Of a DNA stretch of 64,000 nt, positions 8,422-18,158 are shown piece after piece (positions within the stretch are counted from its first letter, which is position 1; each line of letters opens with the position of its first letter). Source of the DNA: Acidobacteriota bacterium (GTDB taxonomy: Bacteria; Acidobacteriota; Terriglobia; Bryobacterales; UBA6623). The stretch covers positions 1 through 64,000 of the forward strand of contig WGMB01000006.1 in NCBI GenBank assembly GCA_016125275.1, read 5' to 3'. The position numbers and the translations under genes are program-made. The notes below the pieces were generated by a model. The model ran no database searches. It had not been told where the DNA came from and saw only the letters and a program-made list of their open reading frames with translations.

Positions 8422-9204
8422 ATGTTGACTCGAAGGTTGATGCTGGGAGCATTGACAGCCGCCGCGATCACGTCGGCTCGGGAGCAGAACTATCCGCTAC
8501 GGCGGCGGCGCTCGGTGGAAAAGATCTGGCAATCCCCGGAAGGCAACCCGAACGGCTTGGAGGCGACCGCCGAGGGCCTCTGGGTGGGCGAGCAGATCAC
8601 CGACCGCGCCCACCTGCTCGATTGGCGCACGGGCAAGGCGACGGCAAGCTACGAAACACACTCCTCCAACACCAGCGGCATAGCAGCCAGTGACAAATAC
8701 GTCTTCATGGCGGCCAACGGGCCCGCCTTCTTGCGCGAGAAACGCTCGACCGATGTGGCCAAGGGAGGCCGCATCTGCAAGCTCGACATCCGCACCGGCG
8801 AGCCGGTCGCAGACTATCCGACGCCCAACGGAGGCGGGCTGCACGGCTTGCTCTGGGCCCGGGAAGCGCTCTGGGTCACCCAGTTCAGCCCGAACAAGAT
8901 CCTGCGCAGCGACGACTCGGTCCGCATCGCCGGCGAGTTCGATGCGCCGCTCGGCCGAGCCCACGGCATGGGTTGGGACGGCGGCCATCTGTGGTGCATG
9001 TTCTCCAATGACCGGCGCGCGCTGAAGTTCGACGTCACCACCGGCGCCGTGCTGGAGGGCGTGCAGTTGGACGCCACCGATCCCGATCCGCACGGGATGA
9101 CCTGGTGGGACGGCGGTCTTTGGTACTGCGACGCCGGCATCGCGCCGGGTTTCGAGGACAATAAGAGCCCCAACGCGGGTTGGATCTGTCGAATCCATCT
9201 ATGA
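8422..9204 (+). CDS. exported beta-propeller protein (glutaminyl-cyclotransferase/NHL-like)
   Basis: The 260-residue protein has a short basic start and hydrophobic segment (MLTRRLMLGALTAAAI), compatible with a Sec or Tat signal. The rest is a series of Gly-Leu-Trp-Val type blades (ATAEGLWVGEQ, LWAREALWVTQF, GWDGGHLWCMF, TWWDGGLWYCDAG), suggesting a five- or six-bladed propeller like glutaminyl-peptide cyclotransferases. A substrate cannot be assigned. Its stop overlaps the start of the tetraheme cytochrome gene (ATGA at 9201), so the two products are made together and may cooperate in the periplasm. Confidence 0.7.
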   Translation: MLTRRLMLGALTAAAITSAREQNYPLRRRRSVEKIWQSPEGNPNGLEATAEGLWVGEQITDRAHLLDWRTGKATASYETHSSNTSGIAASDKYVFMAANGPAFLREKRSTDVAKGGRICKLDIRTGEPVADYPTPNGGGLHGLLWAREALWVTQFSPNKILRSDDSVRIAGEFDAPLGRAHGMGWDGGHLWCMFSNDRRALKFDVTTGAVLEGVQLDATDPDPHGMTWWDGGLWYCDAGIAPGFEDNKSPNAGWICRIHL

Positions 9205-9776
9205 AGCTCATGTGTGCAGGACGAATCGCGGCGGCGCTGGCGCTCGCCGTCCTACCGGCGTTGTTCGCCGCCGAGGCGGGCAAGCTCATGCGCCCGACCG
9301 ACGGCACGGCCTTCCCTCAGGGCCCGATCGAGATCGTGGCGCGGGCGCCGGAGGGGCGCATCGAGATCGACGGCAAGCCGGTGGAGGTCGAAGCGCCCTT
9401 CCCGGAGGTTCTGCACGGCAAGGCCGAGGTCGCGTCGGGAGAGCATGTGCTGGCGCTGATTTGGAACGGGGGCCGCAAGGAGGCCAAGTTCTTCGTCGGC
9501 GACAATCCGCCGGCCGGCTTCCAGCCGTTTCGGCCGCACCCGGGCTTCGAGAGCGCGGAGTGCGCCCAGTGCCACAGCGTCAGCCGTCGCGGAACCTTCC
9601 GCTTCAGCGGCGACTGCTTCACCTGCCACACCGACGAGCAGTTCACCGCCCACCACCCGCACCCCAAGCATCAGCTCGAGCAGTGCGGCATGTGCCACAA
9701 CGCCCACGGCGGGACCGCGGACGCCTTCTTGCTGTATCCGAAAGAGACGGCCTGCACGATCTGCCACAGCCTTTGA
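9201..9776 (+). CDS. periplasmic tetraheme cytochrome c with N-terminal Ig-like domain
   Basis: The 191-residue protein starts at an ATG overlapping the upstream stop; a short upstream in-frame start would only add residues before the signal peptide. A signal peptide (about 1-24, ALALAVLPALFAAEA) is followed by an Ig-like domain of about 85 residues (MRPTDGTAFPQGPIEIVARAP, to EHVLALIWNGG). The C-terminal 70 residues hold four CxxCH motifs: CAQCH, CFTCH, CGMCH and CTICH, with extra His between them (AHHPHPKH) as possible axial ligands. It should carry electrons in the periplasm; partner and direction are unknown. Confidence 0.85.
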   Translation: MKLMCAGRIAAALALAVLPALFAAEAGKLMRPTDGTAFPQGPIEIVARAPEGRIEIDGKPVEVEAPFPEVLHGKAEVASGEHVLALIWNGGRKEAKFFVGDNPPAGFQPFRPHPGFESAECAQCHSVSRRGTFRFSGDCFTCHTDEQFTAHHPHPKHQLEQCGMCHNAHGGTADAFLLYPKETACTICHSL

Positions 9777-9807
9777 CGCGACAAGCCCGCAGAAGTGGCG
9801 GCGGAGG

Positions 9808-10080
9808 TCAGCGAGCCAAGCGGAGGGCTTCCGTGGCGGCGATCCAAAGATTGATCACGCCCAGGCCGGAGACGGCGCCGCGGGCGTAGAAGTTCAGCCA
9901 GAACTGGTTCCACTCCGGCGCCAGGCTGAAGAAGAAGTTGTTGTCCCACAGCAGCGTCCAGGGCAGCAGCAGCAGGATCAACCCAATTTCCAGGCAAAAC
10001 AGGATGATGATGACGCGGATGACGCGGCTCGCCCCGGAGCTCTCCGGATGCCGGCCCGCCGTCTGATCCGCTGCTCCCAT
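9808..10080 (-). CDS. small two-span membrane protein, unknown
   Basis: A 90-residue protein with one strong hydrophobic segment (about 20-42, IRVIIILFCLEIGLILLLLPW) and a second weaker one (about 66-82, AVSGLGVINLWIAA) flanking a Trp/Phe-rich loop (WDNNFFFSLAPEWNQFWLNFYARG). It has no recognised family. The ATG overlaps the rnhB stop (TGATG), so it is the last cistron of the ffh-rnhB block; a GTG one codon earlier is an alternative start. Confidence 0.65.
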   Translation of the reverse strand: MGAADQTAGRHPESSGASRVIRVIIILFCLEIGLILLLLPWTLLWDNNFFFSLAPEWNQFWLNFYARGAVSGLGVINLWIAATEALRLAR

Positions 10081-10793
10081 CACTGCGCCCCCGCCGCTTG
10101 AAAGAGGGCGAGCTGTTCGGCCGCGAGCGGTTGCGGGGCCAGGCGGCAGAAGCGCGCCACGGCGGCCACCGGCTCAAAACTCATGCGATGGGCCGGCGTC
10201 GGCCCCAACGCCGTCAGCGCGCGTAGGTGGTCGGGCGTGGCGTAGCCCTTGTTGGAGGCGAGACCGTAGCCGGGGTAGACGGCGTCCCAGCGAGCCAGCC
10301 AGGCGTCGCGCTCGACCTTCGCAACAATCGAGGCGGCCGCGATGGAGCGGCAACGCGCATCGCCCTTGATCAGCGATTGCTGCGCAATCGGCAAGTCCAG
10401 GCGCATGGCGTCGATCAGCAAGTAGTCCGCCCGTAAGCTCAGCTTAGCGACTGCGGCCTGCATGGCTCGCCGCGCCGCTTGGTAAATGTTGATGCGATCG
10501 ATCCAACCGGCGTCGACGCCGGCCACGGCCCAAGCCACTGACCGCTCACGGATGCGCCGCGCCAACTCCTCGCGCTGGTCGGCGTCCAGGACCTTCGAAT
10601 CCGCCAATCCGCGAATCGGCCGCTCTGGGTCCAAGATGACCGCGCCTGCGACCACGGGGCCGAACAGGCAGCCGCGGCCCACCTCGTCGACGCCGGCCAC
10701 AGCGACGTAGCCGGCCGAACGAGCTTCTCGTTCGAACCGGCTGCTTGGTTTCGAGGGAATGGTTCCTCGCCAGGCTGTCCGACGCGGCGCCAT
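10080..10793 (-). CDS. rnhB: ribonuclease HII
   Basis: The 237-residue enzyme removes RNA from RNA:DNA hybrids and single ribonucleotides in DNA. All type-2 RNase H landmarks are present: GVDEVGRG with the first Asp-Glu pair (near residue 35), LLIDAM and the IKGDARCRSIAAASIVAKVERD block with further acidic and Lys/Ser residues, and YGLASNKGYATPDH. It sits 7 nt downstream of rplS, the usual rplS-rnhB order. The first 25 or so residues are Arg-rich and not part of the conserved fold, so a later start is possible. Confidence 0.95.
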   Translation of the reverse strand: MAPRRTAWRGTIPSKPSSRFEREARSAGYVAVAGVDEVGRGCLFGPVVAGAVILDPERPIRGLADSKVLDADQREELARRIRERSVAWAVAGVDAGWIDRINIYQAARRAMQAAVAKLSLRADYLLIDAMRLDLPIAQQSLIKGDARCRSIAAASIVAKVERDAWLARWDAVYPGYGLASNKGYATPDHLRALTALGPTPAHRMSFEPVAAVARFCRLAPQPLAAEQLALFQAAGAQ

Positions 10794-10800
10794 CGGGCGG

Positions 10801-11157
10801 TCAGCGCCGATCCCGCTCCGTGAGCCTGGCCGCCTTGCCGCGCAGATTGCGCAGGTAGTAGAGCTTCGCGCGCCGCACCTTGTGCTGCCGCACGACCTCG
10901 AGCTTGGCGATGATCGGCGAATGCACCGGAAAGATGCGCTCCACGCCGATGCCGCCGAAGCTGATCTTGCGGATCGTGACGGTTTCCGAGACGCCGGAAT
11001 TGTTGCGCGCGATCAAGATCCCTTCAAAGATCTGCACGCGCTCCTTCTCGCCCTCACGAATGCGCACGTGAACCTTGATCTGGTCCCCGGGCTCCATCAC
11101 CGGGAGCTCTTCTCGCAGCTCCCCTTTCGTAATCTTGTCGATCACTGCATTCTGCAT
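10801..11157 (-). CDS. rplS: 50S ribosomal protein L19
   Basis: The 118-residue L19 sits at the 30S-50S interface. Diagnostic segments are [55 protein letters not shown] and the C-terminal [27 protein letters not shown]. Length and start (MQNAVIDKI) match the family. It follows trmD in the conserved rpsP-rimM-trmD-rplS order. Confidence 0.98.
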   Translation of the reverse strand: MQNAVIDKITKGELREELPVMEPGDQIKVHVRIREGEKERVQIFEGILIARNNSGVSETVTIRKISFGGIGVERIFPVHSPIIAKLEVVRQHKVRRAKLYYLRNLRGKAARLTERDRR

Positions 11158-11191
11158 CGCCGTTCTCCCGGAAGCTTGCCGTCCGGCGCCC

Positions 11192-11953
11192 CTAGAGGTC
11201 GCCCGCTCCCTCGATTTCCCTCAAAAGCTCTCGATCTTCGCTACTCAGAAGCGCCCGGACGAGCAAATCCGGGCGATTCTTCTTTGTCTTTCGCAGCGCT
11301 TCGCGACGTCGCCAGCGCCGTATCTTCTCGTGATCCCCGCTGAGCAGCTCCTCCGGAACCGCCCAGCCTCGAAACTCCGCCGGGCGCGTGTAGTGCGGAC
11401 AGTCCAGCACTCCCACGCCGCCCGCGTCGTCCGGCGCAAACGACTCCCGCCGGCTCGACGCCTCGTTGCCCAGCACGCCCGGCAGCAGGCGCGCCACGCA
11501 ATCCACCAAGATCCCGGCGGCCCACTCGCCGCCGCTCAACACAAAGTCGCCGATCGAAATCTCTTCGTCGATCAGCTTCTCGGCCACGCGCTCGTCAACG
11601 CCTTCATAGCGTCCGCAGATCAGCGTGACCTCTTCAAACTCCGTCAGCCGTCGCGCCACGGTCTGGTCGAACAACCGGCCCTGGGCCGACAGCAGCACCG
11701 TGCGCCGCTTCGCCTCCGGCCGCCGGGACCGCAACTGCTCGAGCGCCAGACACAGCGGCTCGACCATCAGCACCATCCCTTCGTCGCCGCCGAACGGCCT
11801 GTCGTCGACGCTGCGATGCCGGTCAAAGGCGAACTCGCGCAGATCGTGCGTCTCGATCTCGATCAGGCCCTGCCGGCGCGCCCGCGCCACCACTCCATAC
11901 TCGAACGGACTGTCAAAGAACGCCGGGAAGATCGTCAACAGATCGAACCGCAT
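11192..11953 (-). CDS. trmD: tRNA (guanine37-N1)-methyltransferase
   Basis: The 253-residue SPOUT-class enzyme methylates G37 of tRNAs to prevent frameshifting. Landmarks are [29 protein letters not shown], the trefoil-knot SAM site [13 protein letters not shown] and [12 protein letters not shown], and [13 protein letters not shown] near the C-terminal half. The start is set at MRFDLL, the canonical TrmD opening; an upstream in-frame extension is non-homologous and overlaps rimM. The gene starts 8 nt after the rimM stop. Confidence 0.97.
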   Translation of the reverse strand: MRFDLLTIFPAFFDSPFEYGVVARARRQGLIEIETHDLREFAFDRHRSVDDRPFGGDEGMVLMVEPLCLALEQLRSRRPEAKRRTVLLSAQGRLFDQTVARRLTEFEEVTLICGRYEGVDERVAEKLIDEEISIGDFVLSGGEWAAGILVDCVARLLPGVLGNEASSRRESFAPDDAGGVGVLDCPHYTRPAEFRGWAVPEELLSGDHEKIRRWRRREALRKTKKNRPDLLVRALLSSEDRELLREIEGAGDL

Positions 11954-11961
11954 CCCTCGCC

Positions 11962-12501
11962 CTACTCGTTCAAATCCTCCAGCCCTTCCGGCAGCCGCGC
12001 CGTGATCCGCTTGGCGGCCACGTCCACCGCCACACAAATCTCCGGAACGTAGGGAACCAGAAGCTCCTTGCCGTCCCGGCGAATCTCCAACAGCAGCGAA
12101 CCGCCCGGCTCCTGGATGGCTTCGACCTTCCCCAACTCCCGCCCGGTTCCTTCCTCGAGCACTTCACAGCCGATCAAATCGACATAGTAGTGCTCGCCCT
12201 CCGGCGCGGGACCCAGATCCCCATAGGGGATGCAAATCTCGCTGCCCCGCAGTCGCTCGGCGTCCCCAATCGAGGCGACGCCTTCGAACTTGATCACCAG
12301 ACGCCCTTGATGATCCCAAGCCCACTCGATCGTCGCCGGCTCGACCGACCCGTCGGGGCGCCGCAAGCTGACCACGGTCCCTTCGGCAAACCTCTCCAGG
12401 TCTTCGCACAGGTCCTGCGCCGCTACCTCGCCCTTGTTGCCCCGCGGCTTGGTGATGCGCGCCAGGACGACGAGCTCGTCGGCGGCCGGTGCGGCGCTCA
12501 C
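11962..12501 (-). CDS. rimM: 16S rRNA processing factor RimM
   Basis: The 179-residue protein assists maturation of the 30S head by binding S19. The N-terminal RimM domain has VVLARITKPRGNKGEVAA and a GTVVSLRRPDG strand; the C-terminal PRC-barrel has YYVDLIGCEV, GKVEAIQEPGGSLLLEI and LLVPYVPEICVAVD. It starts at a GTG that overlaps the khpA stop (GTGA), consistent with tight coupling. Confidence 0.95.
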   Translation of the reverse strand: MSAAPAADELVVLARITKPRGNKGEVAAQDLCEDLERFAEGTVVSLRRPDGSVEPATIEWAWDHQGRLVIKFEGVASIGDAERLRGSEICIPYGDLGPAPEGEHYYVDLIGCEVLEEGTGRELGKVEAIQEPGGSLLLEIRRDGKELLVPYVPEICVAVDVAAKRITARLPEGLEDLNE

Positions 12502-12749
12502 GGCTCGACGATGTCCAGCGCGTACCGCCGGTTGCGCTTGCTGCCGGCCGCGGAAAGCACCGTTCGGATCGACTTGGCGGTGCGGCCCTTCTTGCCGATC
12601 ACCTTGCCGAGGTCGCCCGGGGCGACCACCAGCTTCAGCAGGTTCGACTGCTCGGACGCCTTCTCCACCTCGACGCTGTCGGGATCATCCACCAGCGCCT
12701 TGGCGATCAGCTCCACCAGATCAATCGCCGGGTCTTTCGATTCCGCCAC
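12498..12749 (-). CDS. khpA: KH-domain RNA-binding protein KhpA
   Basis: An 83-residue single-KH protein (formerly YlqC). The GxxG loop is in GKVIGKKGRTAKSIRTVL, preceded by LVELIAKALVDDPDSVEVE. KhpA acts with KhpB as a global RNA binder. The start is placed at GTG 12749 rather than at the TTG ending at 12764 because GGAGGAGG lies just upstream of the GTG (AGGAGG, then ATCTG, then GTG) and would otherwise be inside the gene. It sits between rpsP and rimM, the usual order in many bacteria. Confidence 0.92.
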   Translation of the reverse strand: MAESKDPAIDLVELIAKALVDDPDSVEVEKASEQSNLLKLVVAPGDLGKVIGKKGRTAKSIRTVLSAAGSKRNRRYALDIVEP

Positions 12750-12767
12750 CAGATCCTCCTCCAAGCG

Positions 12768-13163
12768 CTAGGCTTCGGCCGGCTGCTCTTCAGTCGCAGG
12801 CGCCGCCTCGGCGCTCTCGGTCGCGACCGGCTCGGCGGCCTTCGGCTCCGGACGCGGAGCGGGCGTCGCCGCCTCGGCCGCTTCCTGCAAGGCCTTCTTC
12901 TTGGGCTGGCTCAGCGTCGGGCCGCCCTCGTTGTCGAAGAACTTGATCAAGCGCTTGACGGTATCGCTGGGTTGAGCGCCTACGCCGACCCAGTAATCGA
13001 TCCGGTCACGCTTGAGGTTCAGCTCAATCGGGCTCGGCCGCGGATCGTAGAAGCCCACGATCTCGAGCGTTTTGCTGTCCCGCGGGCGCCGCTTGTCGGT
13101 CACCACCACGCGATACGTTGGCTTCTTCTTGGCGCCGGTGCGCGACAGGCGAATGGCCACCAT
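12768..13163 (-). CDS. rpsP: 30S ribosomal protein S16 with acidic Ala-rich tail
   Basis: The 131-residue protein has a canonical S16 core (VAIRLSRTGAKKKPTYRVVV, DPRPSPIELNLKRDRIDYW, VGVGAQPSDTVKRLI) of about 88 residues. A C-terminal tail of about 40 residues is rich in Ala, Glu and Pro (ATPAPRPEPKAAEPV, ATEEQPAEA) and likely disordered. Many S16 proteins end soon after the core; tails like this occur in some phyla. It is the second cistron after ffh. Confidence 0.96.
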   Translation of the reverse strand: MVAIRLSRTGAKKKPTYRVVVTDKRRPRDSKTLEIVGFYDPRPSPIELNLKRDRIDYWVGVGAQPSDTVKRLIKFFDNEGGPTLSQPKKKALQEAAEAATPAPRPEPKAAEPVATESAEAAPATEEQPAEA

Positions 13164-13248
13164 AGTTCTTTATCCCTCCAACACAATACTTCCCACCAGC
13201 CGCACGGACCTCGCCACGAATCGGGCTTCCGACGACCGCGAACGCTCC

Positions 13249-14652
<1,404 letters not shown>

Positions 14653-14761
14653 CGATTTGCGAGCGGGGTAGAGCTAACCTTTCGGATCAGACCGAACCGC
14701 CCGCAAGAGGGCGAGCGATTAGGCGCAAGAGGGCTCGAGATCCCGCCGGGATCTTTAGCGT

Positions 14762-14791
14762 ATTGTAATGGCGGGGTTGGCGGAGCGTCAA
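14762..14791 (-). promoter_or_regulatory. sigma70-like promoter of the ffh operon
   Basis: Read on the minus strand, TTGACG (14786..14791) and TACAAT (14762..14767) are spaced by 18 nt. They sit between the lpxC stop and ffh, giving a leader of about 100 nt. The leader contains a short inverted repeat, AGATCCC/GGGATCT at about 14738..14755. Confidence 0.65.
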
Positions 14792-14815
14792 TGGGCAGCG
14801 CGCGCGGAAGCCCGG

Positions 14816-15718
14816 CTAAGCGACCACGGCGGCGGCCTGCGGCGCTTCGACCAAGCTGTAGCAGCTCGGGTCGCTCATGATCTTGCGCACCAGCGCGATG
14901 TGCATGGCGTGTCCGGCGCGTTCGGCCACAATGCGGCCCAGCATCGGCCGGCCGATCATCGCCAGGTCGCCCAGCAGGTCGAGCGCCTTGTGGCGGCAGC
15001 ACTCATCCGGAAAGCGCAGACCGCCTTCATTGAGCGGACCGTCCGGGCCGAAACAGACGGCGTTCTCCAGGTTCGCGCCGCGAATCAAGCCCATGCTGCG
15101 CAACTGTTCCAGGTCTTGCTCGAAGCCGAAGGTCCTCGCCGCCGCAATCTCCCGGGCGTAGAGCTCCGGCGTCACCGGCCCGGCCCAGCGCTGCGCGCCG
15201 ACCGCCGGGTGAGGGAAGAAGGTCTCGCAGACCAGCTCCAGCCGATCCGAAGGCTCGATCGCCACACGCTTGGCGCCTTCCCGCACCTCCACGGCGCGGG
15301 TAACGGCCATGTACTGTCGGGGCTTGCGCTGCTCTCGACGGCCGGCGGCTTCGAGCAGCTCGACGAACGGCCAACCGCTACCGTCCAGGATCGGCACTTC
15401 CAGGTTGTCGATCTCGATGCGGGCGTTGTCGATGCCGAGCGCGTAGAGCACGCTGAGCAGGTGCTCCGTCGTCGAAAGCAGCACGCCCTGCCGCATCAGG
15501 CTGGTCGCGTAGCTAACCTTGGCGACGTGTTTCCAGTGCGCTCGCAGCGCAAAGCCGTCCAGGTCGGTGCGGACGAAGACCACGCCCGAGCCGGCCGGAC
15601 CGGGACCGATGCGCATGCGCGCCCGCGCTCCGCTGTGGAGGCCGACACCGCAAACTTCCACGGTTTCCTGGACGGTCGCTTCGAACGAGGAAGGGGACGA
15701 ATCCGAAGAACTCAGCAT
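14816..15718 (-). CDS. lpxC: UDP-3-O-acyl-N-acetylglucosamine deacetylase
   Basis: The 300-residue zinc enzyme carries out the committed step of lipid A synthesis. Metal and catalytic residues are present: Glu-His in STTEHLLSVL, His and Asp in RHKALDLLGDL, and the late His in RAGHAMHIAL. LDGSGWPFVELL and GVGLHSG are family marks. Its presence implies an LPS-bearing outer membrane. The gene is followed by the ffh promoter and is separated from the upstream exported-protein gene by about 140 bp in which no clear promoter was identified. Confidence 0.95.
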   Translation of the reverse strand: MLSSSDSSPSSFEATVQETVEVCGVGLHSGARARMRIGPGPAGSGVVFVRTDLDGFALRAHWKHVAKVSYATSLMRQGVLLSTTEHLLSVLYALGIDNARIEIDNLEVPILDGSGWPFVELLEAAGRREQRKPRQYMAVTRAVEVREGAKRVAIEPSDRLELVCETFFPHPAVGAQRWAGPVTPELYAREIAAARTFGFEQDLEQLRSMGLIRGANLENAVCFGPDGPLNEGGLRFPDECCRHKALDLLGDLAMIGRPMLGRIVAERAGHAMHIALVRKIMSDPSCYSLVEAPQAAAVVA

Positions 15719-15857
15719 GAGCGTTCGCTATTCCAAGTTGGCAACCGATGGGCCGTTCGCCATGCCGCTGATTCTACAGGAAGATGAGCCCAAAATGCCG
15801 TGGTTGATGAGACACATTTCAGCGTGGCTCGTGTCCAATTCGCAACAAAGTAGCGGC

Positions 15858-16439
15858 TCAACGGTCAGCGAACGTAGCTGAGGCCACCACCACGGCGCGG
15901 CCCGGCTCGAGCCGCACTTCCTCGAGATTGTGATCCAGCGGAGTCGGGCTGCCCAGCTCGAAGCTTTCCATGCGCGGCGCGACGAAGGTGTTGACCACCC
16001 AGTCGAGCAGAGGCCCCTGCATCTCGCGGCCGTCCACCTTGAACGACTCGATTTCCACCTGCGCCATGCCGCGCGCGCTCGTATAGCGGACGCGCGCCTC
16101 GATGGCCCTTTCGCCCCGCAGCATCATCAGCAGGAAGGCGCCGGGCGAGTCGCCCTCGGCGGCCATCTTCGAGAAGTCGGCGAATCCAGTGACCACGCCC
16201 GTCTCCTCTTCGAAACGCACGGCCAGATCGCGCACGCCGGGCGGCAAGTCCTGGGCGTAGCCGTAGCGCAGGTAGGAGTTCATCTCATCCTGGGTCAGCG
16301 TGACGGTCTCGCCCGGGGAGAGCTCGTCGTCGAGGATGCGGTTGATCTTCGCTTCGGCGGCGGCGCTGGCTTCCGACGATACGGCGCCGAAGGCGGGCAG
16401 GGCCAGCAGCGCCAGGAGGGGCAAGGGGAGGAACTTCAT
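15858..16439 (-). CDS. exported protein of unknown function
   Basis: The 193-residue protein starts with a clear signal peptide (MKFLPLPLLALLALPAFGA), preceded by GAAGG five nt before the ATG. The mature part is alternating polar/hydrophobic (EMNSYLRYGYAQDLPPGVRD, VTGFADFSKMAAEGDSPG, ARVRYTSARGMAQVEIESF), probably a beta-rich lipid-binding-type fold, but no family is recognised. An ATG ten codons upstream (ending at 16469) with TACAAT 7 nt before it is an alternative start. Confidence 0.65.
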   Translation of the reverse strand: MKFLPLPLLALLALPAFGAVSSEASAAAEAKINRILDDELSPGETVTLTQDEMNSYLRYGYAQDLPPGVRDLAVRFEEETGVVTGFADFSKMAAEGDSPGAFLLMMLRGERAIEARVRYTSARGMAQVEIESFKVDGREMQGPLLDWVVNTFVAPRMESFELGSPTPLDHNLEEVRLEPGRAVVVASATFADR

Positions 16440-16539
16440 CACGGCCTTCGCGTCAATCTCTGGACGCATCCGCCTCATTGTACGTTCCGAGACCGGGCAG
16501 GTTTGCGGCCGCAATGCCGTCGCTCTCTTTCAAAACTCC

Positions 16540-17232
16540 TCAACCCAGAGCGGGCTCGATGCGGCGCAGGGCTTCGCGGGCGGCCTTCTGCTCGGCTTCC
16601 TTCTTGGTGCGGCCCTGTCCCTGCACGCGAACCTGCTCGCCGACCAGGACTTCGACACGAAAGACCCGGTCATGCGGGGGGCCTTCTTCCGAGAGCACGC
16701 GATACTCGGGCAGCGGCCCCTGGCGCGCCTGCAGAATCTCCTGCAAGGTCGACTTGGCGTTGTCCACCGCGAGATTCTGTTTCGCCTCGGCGACGCGCTC
16801 GGGGCGCAGGATCAATCGATCCACCACCGAGCCGGCCGCGGCGGAGCCGCCGTCGAGGTAGGCCGCCGCGATCAAGGCTTCGACGGCGTCAGCCAGGATG
16901 CTCTTCTTCGAACGGCCGCCGTTGTGCTCCTCGGTGCGGCCCAGCTCCACCTGGTCGCCCAGCCGGATCGCCGCGGCCACCTCGAAGAGCCCGTCCGCGC
17001 TTACCAGCCGCGCCTTGATCTTCGTCAGCGGCCCCTCCGCCAAGTCAGGAAAGAGCTGCAGCAAGCGCTCGCTGACCAGAAACCCCAGCACGGCGTCGCC
17101 CAGAAACTCCAACCGCTCGTTGTCGGCCGTCTGCTCGCGGCCCTCGCGGGAAAACGAACGGTGCCGCAGCGCCGTGCGCAGCAGCTCGGAGTCACGAAAC
17201 TCGTAGCCCAGCTTCTCTTCGAGCGAAGTCAT
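16540..17232 (-). CDS. rnc: ribonuclease III
   Basis: The 230-residue dsRNA endonuclease processes rRNA precursors. The catalytic domain has ERLEFLGDAVLGFLVSERL (signature) and DAVEALIAAAYLDGG (second acidic pair). The dsRNA-binding domain has KSTLQEILQ, PEYRVLSEEGPPHDRVFRVEV and GRTKKEAEQKAAREAL. Length is normal. It is preceded by a short Shine-Dalgarno (GGAG) and separated from the upstream gene by a hairpin. Confidence 0.96.
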   Translation of the reverse strand: MTSLEEKLGYEFRDSELLRTALRHRSFSREGREQTADNERLEFLGDAVLGFLVSERLLQLFPDLAEGPLTKIKARLVSADGLFEVAAAIRLGDQVELGRTEEHNGGRSKKSILADAVEALIAAAYLDGGSAAAGSVVDRLILRPERVAEAKQNLAVDNAKSTLQEILQARQGPLPEYRVLSEEGPPHDRVFRVEVLVGEQVRVQGQGRTKKEAEQKAAREALRRIEPALG

Positions 17233-17251
17233 CAGTCCTCTCCAAGCAGAA

Positions 17252-17282
17252 GGGAGCCGCAGGCCTGTGGGCCGCGGCTCCC
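17252..17282 (-). terminator. hairpin between an exported-protein gene and rnc
   Basis: A 9-bp perfect stem, GGGAGCCGC (17252..17260) pairing with GCGGCTCCC (17274..17282), has a 13-nt loop that can form an inner GGCC/GGCC pair. Read on the minus strand it is followed only by TTCTGCTTGG, a weak T-tract, so it may attenuate rather than stop transcription into rnc. Confidence 0.45.
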
Positions 17283-17316
17283 ATTCCGTCTTGGTCGTAA
17301 TCCGCCGCGCCGAGCC

Positions 17317-18069
17317 TTACTTGCCGGCTTCGATGCGCTTCTTGAGGTCTTCGGCGGCGTTGGAGCCGTCGGCCATCGGCAGGCCGCCGCCGGCGATCGA
17401 GCTGTTGATCGCGGTCAGCGCCTCATCCTTCTTGCCGCTCTTGAGCAGCGCTTCGGCCATGAAGTAGAACGAAGCGGGGTCCTGCTGCGCCGCGACGTCG
17501 ATGGACTGCTTGAACTCATTCACGGCGGCGTCATTGTTGCCGCGCTTGAACTCGATCAGGCCCAGCGACTTGTGCGCGTCGGCCATGAAGTCCTTCTTCA
17601 CCAGCAGCCACTGCTCATCCGGAATCTGGCCGGGGTTCGGGTTCGCCTTGGTCGGGATCACCTTCAGCGCCTGCTTGGCGTAATCCTCGGCCTTGTTCAG
17701 CTTCTCTTCCTTGTCGAGGTCGAACTCCTGGGTCCGCATCGGGATCACGTTCGCCAACGTCAACAGCGCGCCCACTTCGGTCGGGTCATGCTTCAGAGTC
17801 TCTTCACCGAACACCAGCAGCCGCTCGTAGTCGTTGAGCTGCTGGGCGGCCAACATCATCTGCTGGTTGGCGAAGGCCTTGAACTCGGTTTCCGAAAACT
17901 CCTTCAGGAGCTTCTGTCCGGCCGCAATCTTCGCCTCCGGATCCGCTGCATTCTGGATCGCCAGCAGCGCGTCGAGCTCGGCCTGCGACTTCGGGGTAGG
18001 CCCTTCCTGCGCCGACGCCAAGCCGAGCGTGCAGCAGGCGAGCGCAATCCAGAGCGTGAGTCTCTTCAT
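17317..18069 (-). CDS. exported TPR-like protein
   Basis: The 250-residue protein has a signal peptide ending LGLASAQ and then helical repeats: LLVFGEETLKHDPTEVGALLTLANVI, AHKSLGLIEFKRGNNDAAVNEFKQSI, FYFMAEALLKSGKKDEALTAINSSI (each shown here only as landmarks of TPR pairs). AGGAG lies 9-10 nt before the ATG at 18069. Role unknown; TPR proteins of this kind scaffold envelope complexes. It lies between another TPR protein gene and rnc on the same strand. Confidence 0.7.
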   Translation of the reverse strand: MKRLTLWIALACCTLGLASAQEGPTPKSQAELDALLAIQNAADPEAKIAAGQKLLKEFSETEFKAFANQQMMLAAQQLNDYERLLVFGEETLKHDPTEVGALLTLANVIPMRTQEFDLDKEEKLNKAEDYAKQALKVIPTKANPNPGQIPDEQWLLVKKDFMADAHKSLGLIEFKRGNNDAAVNEFKQSIDVAAQQDPASFYFMAEALLKSGKKDEALTAINSSIAGGGLPMADGSNAAEDLKKRIEAGK

Positions 18070-18158
18070 CAATTTGAATCTCCTAGACAGGTCGGGGCGC
18101 GACCGATGTTCGATGTTATCTTATCGGACTCTCATAAGACGCGTGGGCGTCGTGGCGG

